From positions 22,021 through 86,020 of IMG/VR virus record IMGVR_UViG_3300049596_001007: 64,000 bases of DNA; one strand, 5' to 3'. The position numbers and the translations under genes are program-made. The notes beneath the pieces were generated by a model, which saw nothing but the letters and a program-made list of their open reading frames with translations, did not search any database and was not told where the DNA came from. Every line of letters starts with the position of its first letter. Position 1 is the stretch's first letter. The DNA is from a virus. This document shows positions 11,906 through 20,891 of this stretch, piece by piece.

Positions 11906-13633
11906 ATGCCAATCTTACGAATAGAAAAAAGTGTTGCAAGAGCAGCAAACGATTCCGTATATGGTTTGGGAATTGATGGTGATGTCACGGTTTCCTCGGT
12001 CGTTACCTTGACTTCAGACATGTTTTATAATTCGCTAACAATTACCTCATCAGGGGTATTGCTAACAAACGGATTTAGGGTGTTCGTCAGAAACACGTTG
12101 ATGCTGGATGGACACATGGGGATAGGTTCCGTTTCTGGTGAAACTGTCAGTCCTTCAGCCACTGTTGTTACAGACGGAACAGTTAAGGGTCATTCGCAGG
12201 GTGTAATAACATACAGAGCAGGTGGTCAAGGTGGAGGAGCATCGGCTCCCACTATTCCACAACTGCCTTCGTATTTGTACAAAAACATAAATATGATGCT
12301 TTCGGGAATCATGGTCGACACCACTGGGACAATCGTTCCCGTGGGTGGTGGCTCAAAAGGAAACGCTGGTGCTACGGGCGCAACAGGTGCCTCTGGTGCT
12401 TCTGGTGCTACTGGTGATACGGGAACACCGAGTACAACCCCAGCATCATGGCCTGGCAAGGCGGGCGCTGTTGGCTCTAATGGAGGGTACGGACCTAGCG
12501 CAAGTACGGTCAATGCACCTGGAGGAAAAGGCAATCCTGGAGCAGATGGTTCAGCAAACCCTACCGCCCCAGGCGGAGCAGGAGGTACTGGAGGGGCAGG
12601 CGGTGCTGGAGGTGCTGGTGGGGCGGGAGGTTCAGGAGGAAATGGTGGAGGAGTAGTTCTTGTGGTTGCCAAGACAATCTTGGGAGCGGGAAAGATAATC
12701 TCTATTGGTAGTCACGGTGATTCTGGTTCTGCTGGAAGTCCTGGAAGTTCTGGTTCTGCTGGAAGCTCTGGTTCTGTTGGAACACACGTACCCAAAGGAG
12801 CAAACGGTGCAAACGGAGCGGCTGCACCTACTCGCACAGACCACCACCATGTTGCCCCACATGTAAGCCACGCCCCTAGAACACATAATCACCATAACCA
12901 TACGACAAGACACTCTGACCGACATGGTCATGCAGTAAAACCGCATAGGCATCAAAATTTTGGTAAATTTATAGGCTCTGGTGAGGTTGAAGATTCTCAC
13001 TGGCATCACGGGGGACACTTCCATCATCCACACAATGATGGTCCACATGGTGGCGTACATCACTGGGATGGGCATTACTGGCATGCGTGGTTCCCGCACT
13101 ATATCCATGCGTATGGGTCCTGGCAGCATTATCCGCTACACGACCATAAAAAACCAAACGGTCACCACAGTCATGCTGAACCATCAGGCAATGGACACCA
13201 CCACAACCTGTATTATCACGGCTCTTTCGGTGGTCACGATGGGCATACCCATTTTCATTTCGGACATCCAGGGCATACACACACGCATGCACCTACTTTG
13301 CCTACTTCCCAGGCTGATTACCATCACCACACTACGAGTAGCGCTAACCCAGATGCTTCTGCACACTATCTAGGCGGTGCTGGCGGAGTAAACGACGGTG
13401 TAAACACAGGCGCAGGAGCACCAGCAAGAACTGGTGGAACTGGAGCAACTGGAGCAACAGGAGCAACTGGGGCAACAGGAGCAACTGGAGCAAACGGTGG
13501 AGGCGGAGGCGGTGGTGCGATATTGGTTGTATCAGATGCCGTTGCTAATACAATTGTATACGATACAACAGCAGGGTCATATGGTACTGTAGGTGCTACC
13601 ACTGGCTCGGCATACTTACTCATCAACTCATAG
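11906..13633 (+). CDS. Tail fibre with collagen-like arms and histidine-rich domain
   Basis: A 575-residue protein directly after the previous gene, sharing its DSVYGLGIDGD strand domain (1-100). Next come a GXY-type segment (about 150-175), a polyglycine GGAGGAGG tract (about 215-250), and a serine-glycine tract. Residues about 311-477 contain roughly 49 histidines, many as HxH or HH pairs such as HTHFHFGH and HTHTH, with Trp, Tyr and Phe between them. A second collagen-like (GAT)n arm and a short beta tip close the protein. Histidine-rich tips with HxH motifs are known in T4 gp37, where they hold iron, and in gp12, where they hold zinc. Metal binding is therefore likely here, though the scale is unusual. 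Confidence 0.75.
   Translation: MPILRIEKSVARAANDSVYGLGIDGDVTVSSVVTLTSDMFYNSLTITSSGVLLTNGFRVFVRNTLMLDGHMGIGSVSGETVSPSATVVTDGTVKGHSQGVITYRAGGQGGGASAPTIPQLPSYLYKNINMMLSGIMVDTTGTIVPVGGGSKGNAGATGATGASGASGATGDTGTPSTTPASWPGKAGAVGSNGGYGPSASTVNAPGGKGNPGADGSANPTAPGGAGGTGGAGGAGGAGGAGGSGGNGGGVVLVVAKTILGAGKIISIGSHGDSGSAGSPGSSGSAGSSGSVGTHVPKGANGANGAAAPTRTDHHHVAPHVSHAPRTHNHHNHTTRHSDRHGHAVKPHRHQNFGKFIGSGEVEDSHWHHGGHFHHPHNDGPHGGVHHWDGHYWHAWFPHYIHAYGSWQHYPLHDHKKPNGHHSHAEPSGNGHHHNLYYHGSFGGHDGHTHFHFGHPGHTHTHAPTLPTSQADYHHHTTSSANPDASAHYLGGAGGVNDGVNTGAGAPARTGGTGATGATGATGATGATGANGGGGGGGAILVVSDAVANTIVYDTTAGSYGTVGATTGSAYLLINS
12838..13335 (+). other. Histidine-rich coding segment
   Basis: About 165 codons with close to 30 percent histidine, written with both CAC and CAT and interspersed with Gly, Pro and aromatic residues. 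It is not a simple DNA repeat: the spacing of His codons varies and codons are mixed, so selection at protein level is the simpler explanation. It sits between two collagen-like arms of the fibre. Confidence 0.85.
13438..13491 (+). repeat. Nine-base (Gly-Ala-Thr) repeat run
   Basis: About six units of GGAGCAACW code consecutive Gly-Ala-Thr triplets of a collagen-like arm just after the histidine-rich segment. Third-base differences among units are few, so the run can expand or contract in frame. Confidence 0.75.
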
Positions 13634-13644
13634 AGGAGACAAAC

Positions 13645-13872
13645 ATGGACTACGGTATAAGTGCACAACAAAAAAACTATATACTGCAAAGCAGTTTAGC
13701 AAATGTTAAATCAGAGATTTACCATTTGCTTCTTCGTTCAGGTATTGACCCAGATACTTTTGACCCAGAAAACTATACTATGGCTGAAATTCTCATAGGC
13801 GAGCAACAGAGACTAGAAACTCTCTTGAAAAGCGTGGAATTGATTAACAGAAAAGTAGCCGAGATTGAATGA
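13645..13872 (+). CDS. Small conserved protein with DPDT motif (copy 1)
   Basis: A 75-residue mostly helical, acidic protein with a GAGGAG ribosome site. The middle carries SEIYHLLLRSGIDPDTFD, which resembles NELFRMCIEMGRDPDTLD in the 68-residue protein at 17126. The two paralogues bracket the oxygenase/halogenase cassette. The last 25 residues form a probable coiled coil. Function is unknown; the four-base overlap with the next gene shows it is part of the cassette operon. Confidence 0.6.
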   Translation: MDYGISAQQKNYILQSSLANVKSEIYHLLLRSGIDPDTFDPENYTMAEILIGEQQRLETLLKSVELINRKVAEIE

Positions 13873-14267
13873 AACGGTTTGTTTGCGTCCCACTTAGTAT
13901 GAGGGATGTACCAGATGAGGCAACGGAATTGTCAAGAAAGTCTCAACTGGCAATTCGCATGGAAAAGGGTATTGATAAAATCTGTATTATGTCATTTCCG
14001 GAAAACGACATTGCCGACTGTATGGATGAGGTAAGAGCAGGCTTCATACACAAAGTGGACATTACAAATGAATTTGTAGACTTTCCAAAGGATACTCATA
14101 TGGAAGTAATGGACTTAAACTTTTTTACCCAAATTATAAAACCAACGGTAAGAACAAAAAATCTGCTTATGTTTCGTTCACGACACCTCACGCTAGGATT
14201 GCATCGGTTTCGCATTGCTGCCGACAACAACGATGCCTACTACGAGGGAGAGTTTACCGTAATATGA
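13869..14267 (+). CDS. Protein of unknown function in the oxygenase/halogenase cassette
   Basis: A 132-residue soluble protein overlapping its neighbours by four bases at each end, which places it firmly in the cassette. It begins KRFVCVPLSMRD, has an amphipathic middle with two cysteines, and ends with a beta-rich stretch TLGLHRFRIAADNNDAYYEG. I do not recognise the family. By context it may help present the substrate to the oxygenase encoded next. Confidence 0.55.
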   Translation: MKRFVCVPLSMRDVPDEATELSRKSQLAIRMEKGIDKICIMSFPENDIADCMDEVRAGFIHKVDITNEFVDFPKDTHMEVMDLNFFTQIIKPTVRTKNLLMFRSRHLTLGLHRFRIAADNNDAYYEGEFTVI

Positions 14268-14845
14268 AACACACGAAACTGGGGACATGCATATCGCTTT
14301 ACGAAGATGTTTTTACCGAAAATAACGCAAGCAAGTTTTTGCAAAAACTAGAAAAAGAAACAGACTCCGACTGGTCAGAATTATCATGGGACGGCTCTAC
14401 CGTGGGGGCTGGAAAATCAACATCGCATAGAACTTCTTTAAATTGCACTCTCATCCCGCTAATGAAGCCATACCCAGAAACTGAATTGTCGCAGTTTTTT
14501 ACAGAAAAAATTCGTGGGCCTATTGAAGAAGTCTCGGAAGACTACAGGTATGAATTTTTACTTTCAAGCGCCATGCATGAAGCGTACTCTCTTTTAAAGT
14601 ATTTAGAACAATCTGAATACAAACCACACTATGACCACGGCCCAGACAACCGTAGGGTTTATAGTATGGTGTCATTTTTAGCCACGCCAGAAGAGGGTGG
14701 TCAATTGGAGTTTCCGCATTTTGATGTTACTGTCGAAGCAGTATGCGGAAGGGTTCTGATGTTCCCATCAAACTTCCCATATCTACATATTGCACACCCT
14801 GTAACCAAGGGTGTAAAGTACTCACTTGTTACTTGGTATCAATAA
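14264..14845 (+). CDS. 2-oxoglutarate/Fe(II) dioxygenase, prolyl-4-hydroxylase type
   Basis: A 193-residue enzyme with a double-stranded beta-helix signature. The iron ligands are H122 and D124 in YKPHYDHG, with the distal H178 in HIAHPVTKG. K185, in GVKYSL, takes the place of the 2-oxoglutarate-binding basic residue. GGQLEFP (145-151) is the usual strand between the two halves. Enzymes of this family hydroxylate proline or other residues, or small molecules, using O2 and 2-oxoglutarate. It overlaps the preceding gene by four bases and precedes the halogenase by ten. Collagen-like Gly-X-Y fibres encoded upstream are an attractive substrate, but that is inference. Confidence 0.85.
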   Translation: MKHTKLGTCISLYEDVFTENNASKFLQKLEKETDSDWSELSWDGSTVGAGKSTSHRTSLNCTLIPLMKPYPETELSQFFTEKIRGPIEEVSEDYRYEFLLSSAMHEAYSLLKYLEQSEYKPHYDHGPDNRRVYSMVSFLATPEEGGQLEFPHFDVTVEAVCGRVLMFPSNFPYLHIAHPVTKGVKYSLVTWYQ

Positions 14846-14855
14846 TGGGAGCCCA

Positions 14856-16349
14856 ATGAGAAACCGTATACAAAACTTTGGAGTAGTAGGTTCTGGTACT
14901 GCTGGATTAATAACTGCACTCATTTTACGTAGGGCCTTTCCTGCTTGTAGAATAACAGTATTGTCATCTTCCAAGATTGGCATTATTGGGGTAGGTGAAG
15001 GCTCTACAGAGCACTGGAAACAGCTCATGGAGTTAGTCGACATCCCCCTTGAGGAAATGTTGATAGAGACATTGGCTACCCACAAATACGGAATTCGTTA
15101 CGAAAATTGGACAACACATACAAAGGACTACTTTCATAGCGTGGGTCATGTGGATGACATTTTTTGTCACGGCCTTTTTGCGGGATATATGGGAATTATT
15201 GAGTCTGGGAAAATGTTGACAAGCCAAACATCAACTGTCGGCATGGTGCGAAATAAAATCAGAAAAGAAAACCTACACAAAAACACTAATCAGTTTCATT
15301 TTGACACAATTAAGCTTAATGAGTACTTTACGAAATTGGCTTTTAAAAGAAGCATCAAGTTTGTCGATGGAGAATTTGAATCTGTCACAAAAGACGAAGA
15401 CGGGCTCATCAGTTCGGTGCGCACCCAACAAGGCGACATAATTGAAGCTGATTTTTGGTTTGATGCCTCTGGTTTTAATAAAGTTTTAATTAATGAAATC
15501 GGCAATGTAGAGTGGAATTCCTTTAGTGAGTTTTTGCTTTGCAACTCAGCCATACCTTTCCCAACAGAGAGCGACCCCAATGGACAAATTCGTCCGTACA
15601 CCCGTGCTCGTGCAGCATCTTCTGGGTGGATGTGGGAAATACCGACACAGGAACGAAGAGGTAACGGCTATGTTTTTTGTGATGCCTTTATCTCGGTAGA
15701 AGAGGCTGTTCGGGAAGCAGAACAAATGTCAGGGTACAAACTTCCTGATGACCCAAGAGTAATCAAGTTTGACGCTGGGCATCTTAAAGAGCCTTGGCAA
15801 AAGAATTGCATTGCTGTGGGTTTGGCTTCTTCGTTTGTAGAACCATTAGAAGCAACCAGCATTGGTTCTACAATTCAACAGGTGCGAAATGCTATTCCGT
15901 ATCTTGCGTCGTATCTTCCATCGCACACCGCTTCTCAAAAACACTACAATAAGAGTTCGCATGAGATGATGCGTAATATCTTGACAATGATACGAATGCA
16001 CTACTACAGCGATAGGCAAGATTCAAAGTTTTGGCAGGAAATGTTTCACATGCCAGTCAACTCAGAATTGCAAGAAATAATTGAGTTATGGTCTGAACGT
16101 CCACCTAGTAGATATGATTTTACCGCTAATCACGGAGAAATGTTTAGTGCTCCTCACTTGATACATGTTGGGCAAGGGCAGGGAATTATTAGCATAGATG
16201 CATGCACAAGAGCAATCGAGTCGCTCAACTTGCGTGGACCTATAGACAAACAATTAGGCGATTACAAGCACGATAGACACGACCATGTATTAGTTGACCA
16301 TGCTCAAGCATTGCAGGAAATCAAACTGATAGATGAGGAGTGGGACTAA
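14856..16349 (+). CDS. Flavin-dependent tryptophan halogenase homologue
   Basis: A 497-residue FAD enzyme. I chose ATG 14856, with GGGAG eight bases upstream, over an earlier in-frame ATG at 14826 that lies inside the oxygenase gene. The FAD-binding loop is VVGSGTAG (10-17) and a second flavin motif is GVGEGSTEHW (45-54). The lysine that directs hypohalous acid is in THKYGIRYENW (K77). The halogenase fingerprint GWxWxIP is present as GWMWEIP (257-263), and FVEPLEATSI (327-336) carries the catalytic glutamate. All hallmark residues are therefore intact. Family members chlorinate or brominate tryptophan or indoles; viral members have been noted in cyanophages, with unknown substrates. It needs reduced flavin from the host. 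Confidence 0.88.
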   Translation: MRNRIQNFGVVGSGTAGLITALILRRAFPACRITVLSSSKIGIIGVGEGSTEHWKQLMELVDIPLEEMLIETLATHKYGIRYENWTTHTKDYFHSVGHVDDIFCHGLFAGYMGIIESGKMLTSQTSTVGMVRNKIRKENLHKNTNQFHFDTIKLNEYFTKLAFKRSIKFVDGEFESVTKDEDGLISSVRTQQGDIIEADFWFDASGFNKVLINEIGNVEWNSFSEFLLCNSAIPFPTESDPNGQIRPYTRARAASSGWMWEIPTQERRGNGYVFCDAFISVEEAVREAEQMSGYKLPDDPRVIKFDAGHLKEPWQKNCIAVGLASSFVEPLEATSIGSTIQQVRNAIPYLASYLPSHTASQKHYNKSSHEMMRNILTMIRMHYYSDRQDSKFWQEMFHMPVNSELQEIIELWSERPPSRYDFTANHGEMFSAPHLIHVGQGQGIISIDACTRAIESLNLRGPIDKQLGDYKHDRHDHVLVDHAQALQEIKLIDEEWD

Positions 16350-16350
16350 A

Positions 16351-17142
16351 ATGAGCAAGAAACACAAAGTCAAACCAGGAGAGATACGTTTTACCCCAAC
16401 AGATAATAGGTTGATGGAGTCTGCTCCTTTTGCAAATAGCACAGCAAATTTACCAAACTGGTTTAAGCGTGTTAGCAAAGAGGGAGCAGCCTTACGGAAA
16501 TGCGTTGGCACCATTGACCTTCTTACGGCTGGCGTTACTCTTCCAATGTGGACCAACTATCGTTTTCGCCCAGACGGTAACGGCGCATGGGAAACTGGTG
16601 CAGATGACTTTCATCCTCCAGCAATAACAGGTGGACAGCCTACGCCAATTGGGCAGGCATCAGGATTTAATTACCAATCCACTGGTGAGTGCCCCATGAC
16701 GAGTGTGCGAAAGATTGAGACAGGGCAATATCCAAAGTTGGTAAATCCATGGAGAATGGAGACTGCTCCCGGATGGTCGACGCTGATAATTCCTTGCTAC
16801 TGGGAACCTAGCGAAGACTACACTGTGGTACCAGCAATTGTCCACACAGACTTTTACCACGCAATAAATGTTGTTTTGAACTTGACGGGGGATAGGCCGT
16901 TTACGCTGAAGTACAATACCCCGATTGCACAACTTATTCCGTTCAAGAGAGATTCAGACTTTACAAAAGTTTTATTCAATGATGAGTCGGAGTTCAAATA
17001 TTACGCAAACACCGGTTTTGGAACTGGTTTTATTTCCCCTAAGGAAACGGGCGCCCCGTATAGGCGAGAAAGAATACGAGTAGATAATCGTCTGAAAGAA
17101 AAAAGCAAGAATAGATGGTGGTCTCGTGACAAAAAAAAGTGA
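16351..17142 (+). CDS. Cassette protein, DUF6065-like
   Basis: A 263-residue protein from ATG 16351, directly after the halogenase stop; an upstream ATG at 16333 would overlap the halogenase. The pattern of a central WRMETAPGWSTLI segment, then VVPAIVHTDFYHAINVVLN and YNTPIAQLIPF near residues 190-200, recalls DUF6065 proteins and may be a cupin-like or jelly-roll fold. The C-terminus is strongly basic (KEKSKNRWWSRDKKK). Its position suggests it works with the halogenase or oxygenase, possibly as a substrate-binding partner. The family assignment is from memory and tentative. Confidence 0.5.
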   Translation: MSKKHKVKPGEIRFTPTDNRLMESAPFANSTANLPNWFKRVSKEGAALRKCVGTIDLLTAGVTLPMWTNYRFRPDGNGAWETGADDFHPPAITGGQPTPIGQASGFNYQSTGECPMTSVRKIETGQYPKLVNPWRMETAPGWSTLIIPCYWEPSEDYTVVPAIVHTDFYHAINVVLNLTGDRPFTLKYNTPIAQLIPFKRDSDFTKVLFNDESEFKYYANTGFGTGFISPKETGAPYRRERIRVDNRLKEKSKNRWWSRDKKK

Positions 17143-17332
17143 ATTAGAAGCAATTCGCCAATCTATCTTGAATGAACTTTTCAGAATGTGTATAGAGATG
17201 GGGCGAGACCCAGACACACTTGATGTAGATGTATTTGCGTGGGACGAACCAAATATGATTTTTCAAAACAACTTTAATGTACACTGCCATAAACTACAAG
17301 TAGTAGAAAAACAATTAAGGGAGATTCAATGA
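17126..17332 (+). CDS. Small conserved protein with DPDT motif (copy 2)
   Basis: A 68-residue helical protein resembling the 75-residue protein at 13645, with GRDPDTLDVDVF matching GIDPDTFDPENY. The start overlaps the end of the DUF6065-like gene and the stop overlaps the next start by four bases. It belongs to the cassette. Function unknown; the C-terminus is a likely coiled coil. Confidence 0.55.
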   Translation: MTKKSELEAIRQSILNELFRMCIEMGRDPDTLDVDVFAWDEPNMIFQNNFNVHCHKLQVVEKQLREIQ

Positions 17333-18024
17333 CATTGGATTTAGACAGATTACTGCTAGAAGCAGGTCCATTAGAACGGGGGGTGTTCATGCTCTCAAAA
17401 TGCGCATTTATTGAAGAAGGGCGCAACGCCCCTCGAGGGGGGCGCTGTGAAAACCTTGCATATGGGAGCCTTAGTCCTGTTCTTGGAACACCTTACGAAA
17501 ACCAAACTTGGGATACAGCACACAAATCGGGTTTTGATGAATTTGAGGTAAAAGTGAAAGCATTGTCACATTGGTGGCATGCAATTTCTGTAGTACCTCA
17601 TTTTTTTATTGATTATGCCCAATTCAAACAGGAAACCTATGACGGTGATTCAGGTCCTGGCGACTTGCAGACAAACCCAACTCCTAGCGTTATGTGGTTT
17701 GGACGCTCCATCTATCAACTGTTCAAGAATATGCGCGAATGGTCTTTTATGGTTGAAGAGCCGTTCAGTAGCGACCACCCGGTTGCAATTTATTCAAAGA
17801 TGGCTATTGACATGCTTGAAATTCCCCAAGCCATCTTGGACGAGATTGATGCTATGCCAGACATGCACTTAGCAATGTTTCTAAAAGGGCAGGAAAACTA
17901 CAAGTCAATTCCAGCACACCCTGCTATGTCACAGGATTTCAAGCAGTGGATTGTTGATATGGTCGAAAAGTACCCAACTTTGACTTTTGAGGAAAAACTT
18001 ACCGCTGCCATGCGTCCACTGTAA
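17329..18024 (+). CDS. Protein of unknown function closing the cassette
   Basis: A 231-residue soluble protein with many aromatic and histidine residues, for example ALSHWWHAISVVPHFF and SVMWFGRSIYQLFKNMREW. The SHWWH cluster could bind a metal or an aromatic ligand. It overlaps the preceding gene by four bases. No family recognised. The coding sequence contains a GC-rich palindrome CCCCTCGAGGGG at 17429-17440, unlike its AT-richer surroundings. Confidence 0.55.
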   Translation: MTLDLDRLLLEAGPLERGVFMLSKCAFIEEGRNAPRGGRCENLAYGSLSPVLGTPYENQTWDTAHKSGFDEFEVKVKALSHWWHAISVVPHFFIDYAQFKQETYDGDSGPGDLQTNPTPSVMWFGRSIYQLFKNMREWSFMVEEPFSSDHPVAIYSKMAIDMLEIPQAILDEIDAMPDMHLAMFLKGQENYKSIPAHPAMSQDFKQWIVDMVEKYPTLTFEEKLTAAMRPL

Positions 18025-18033
18025 GTAGAAACT

Positions 18034-18168
18034 ATGTTTCTTAATAAAGTCGTTTTAGCCGTTAAAACTATGTCGTCCAAGAAATATTGGACAAAAGTTA
18101 ATACCGTAGAGGCTTGGGGATTTTCTACCAAGATTGTTATCATCTTTCCTGTCCTTATTCTTGGTTAA
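18034..18168 (+). CDS. Small single-pass membrane peptide
   Basis: A 44-residue frame starting at ATG 18034, ten bases after the previous stop, ending 26 bases before the antiporter start. A basic N-terminal half is followed by a hydrophobic C-terminus STKIVIIFPVLILG long enough to enter a membrane. It may be a partner of the antiporter or a leader peptide. There is no strong ribosome site, so it is uncertain. Confidence 0.35.
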   Translation: MFLNKVVLAVKTMSSKKYWTKVNTVEAWGFSTKIVIIFPVLILG

Positions 18169-18193
18169 GATACACTATTTTAAGAAAAAGAAC

Positions 18194-19372
18194 ATGAAAA
18201 CACCAACAGAAACCTACCTACTGATTATCTTTGGGATATTTACAATCCCCTACCTTTTATGGAAGATATGCAAAACAGACAGATATGCGCCGCTAGTTGT
18301 CGTACAGATTGTCTGTGGGGTTGTTTTTGGTCCTGGAATATTTGGTTATTTTTTCCCAAATCAGTATTCAGCCATCTTTACTACTGACACAACAAAGTTC
18401 ATGACAGGCGTTGCTACTTGGGCTGTTGTTATGTTTGTCGCAACTGCTGGCGTAGAGGTTAACTTAAAGGCCGCAAAAGAAGACTGGAAGGAAACAATAA
18501 CAACATCAGCATTTGCCCTAATGACTCCTCTTGTTGTTTCTTTGCCGCTTGCATATCTGCTCAGTTCCAGCAACAGATGGATGGGCGTAGGCGGTCAAAG
18601 GTGGCAGTTTTCACTATCTGTAGGAATGTCTCTTTCAATAACGGCATTACCTATTTTGATAATCCTTCTTGAAAAAATGGACATTCTAAAAAAAGATATT
18701 GGAATCAGGTGCTTGCGTTACGCAAGTTTTGACGATGTTGCCATATGGACTGTTTTTGCAATAATCCTACTTGAATGGGAAAAGGTTTTAAAGCAGGCAA
18801 TATTTCTTTGTTTTTATTTTATTGTTTCTCTCGCAATACGAAAGTTTTCTAATTTAATGAAACAAGAAGACAGGCTTCCGTTTTTTCTTATATGGATTGC
18901 GGTGTGCTCTCTTGCGGCCGACTGGTCTGGGCTTCACTATATAGTTGGAGGCTTTCTTGCTGGTCTTGTCATTAATGAAGAATGGATAGGCGAAGAAGTG
19001 GTTACCCAATTTAGAAAATATGTTCTTTTGCTGATGATGCCGATTTTCTTTTTGAGCACAGGATTGCGCACGGCTTGGGAGTTAAAAAATCCTATAGTTA
19101 TTGGTCTTGCGATTGTTTTATTTGTTGTTCAGGCTTTTGGAAAAATGCTTGGCATTAGACTCTCGGCAATAATCAATGGTTGGAACAGAAAAGATGCCAC
19201 GACAATTGGATGGCTTCTTCAAACCAAAGCGCTTATTGAAATTATATTTTGCACAGTAATGCTTGACAAAGGTATTATCAGCGCACAAATGTTTACTGCG
19301 CTTCTGTTTATGGCTATATTCAGCACCATTGCTACGACGCCAATAGTCACAAGAAGACTGAAATTTCTCTAA
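18194..19372 (+). CDS. CPA2-type cation:proton antiporter (KefB/NapA-like)
   Basis: A 392-residue membrane protein with about 11-12 hydrophobic segments. I use ATG 18194; an earlier start would lie in the small peptide gene. The family core is visible as SLSITALPILIILLE (unwound helix region), then a paired-aspartate motif ASFDDVAIW, and a late helix TKALIEIIF where the ion-binding lysine or glutamate is usually found. No TrkA-N or regulatory domain follows. Such proteins exchange Na+ or K+ for H+ across the cytoplasmic membrane. A complete antiporter in a phage is unusual and would count as an auxiliary gene altering host pH or potassium during infection. It lies between the modification cassette and more fibre genes. 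Confidence 0.8.
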   Translation: MKTPTETYLLIIFGIFTIPYLLWKICKTDRYAPLVVVQIVCGVVFGPGIFGYFFPNQYSAIFTTDTTKFMTGVATWAVVMFVATAGVEVNLKAAKEDWKETITTSAFALMTPLVVSLPLAYLLSSSNRWMGVGGQRWQFSLSVGMSLSITALPILIILLEKMDILKKDIGIRCLRYASFDDVAIWTVFAIILLEWEKVLKQAIFLCFYFIVSLAIRKFSNLMKQEDRLPFFLIWIAVCSLAADWSGLHYIVGGFLAGLVINEEWIGEEVVTQFRKYVLLLMMPIFFLSTGLRTAWELKNPIVIGLAIVLFVVQAFGKMLGIRLSAIINGWNRKDATTIGWLLQTKALIEIIFCTVMLDKGIISAQMFTALLFMAIFSTIATTPIVTRRLKFL

Positions 19373-19402
19373 TCAAGACCATGCCAACAATCATTCTTTT
19401 TA

Positions 19403-19540
19403 ATGTCCTATGGGTTGTTCTGGCATCCCTTTCAATACTCAAGCATTTCTGGTGGTTCTGACGACAGTTCAAGCCGTAGCACGTTAGAAGAAAGACCAGA
19501 CGGTGCTGGCGACACTAATACCCAAAGTCAAGGGGGCTAG
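19403..19540 (+). CDS. Possible 45-residue Ser/Gly/Asp-rich peptide
   Basis: A frame from ATG 19403 to TAG 19540 encoding an aromatic start and then SGGSDDSSSRSTLEERPDG and a polar tail. No ribosome site is obvious. An alternative 26-residue hydrophobic frame (19381-19461) overlaps it in another frame. Either could be a remnant of a small gene. The following bases up to 19714 hold no convincing gene; TATAAAT near 19657 could be a promoter -10 for the next gene. Confidence 0.25.
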   Translation: MSYGLFWHPFQYSSISGGSDDSSSRSTLEERPDGAGDTNTQSQGG

Positions 19541-19714
19541 CCGGTCGCGGCCAAACATATCGCGGCAGCACTAATTCAAGGATTGTTACGATTTGCCACT
19601 CAGACCCTCTGTGACCGCAGCAGCCATCGAATGTGGGTGTGGATTTTCGAATAAGTATAAATGATAAAAAAGCAAAATGGTATAGAATGTATCAGCAACA
19701 GAAAATGGGAAATT

Positions 19715-19873
19715 ATGGCAAATTTTGCTAAAATTAGCGAAAACAGCATGGCATCGCGGGTCATCAGGGCGTCCGACAACGACCACTTAGACGTAGATAG
19801 AGATAAGTCGGAGCCCGAGACGGAAATAACAAACACATTGAGCGAATGGATGAAAAGGAACGGGTGGAACTAG
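19715..19873 (+). CDS. Short phage protein, 'MANFAKISEN' type
   Basis: A 52-residue protein. I choose ATG 19715 because the MANFAKISEN start with a following V-I strand is a known beginning of small phage proteins found near fibre genes in aquatic phages, where full versions are longer and end in a metal or sugar-binding-like region. Here an acidic stretch replaces that region and the gene stops early, so it may be a shortened copy. Function unknown. Confidence 0.45.
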   Translation: MANFAKISENSMASRVIRASDNDHLDVDRDKSEPETEITNTLSEWMKRNGWN

Positions 19874-19899
19874 CTCTTCCCGCCTAATTTATGTCTCTA

Positions 19900-20890
<991 letters not shown>

Positions 20891-20891
20891 T

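Noticed and set aside
12632-13292. Open frames opposite the histidine-rich fibre
   Set aside because: His codons read in reverse give Met, Val and Cys-rich sequence; these frames have no independent start signals.
17419-17440. GC-rich hairpin with CCCCTCGAGGGG as a terminator
   Set aside because: It lies inside an intact gene with no T run, so a terminator role is unlikely; chance or codon choice explains it.
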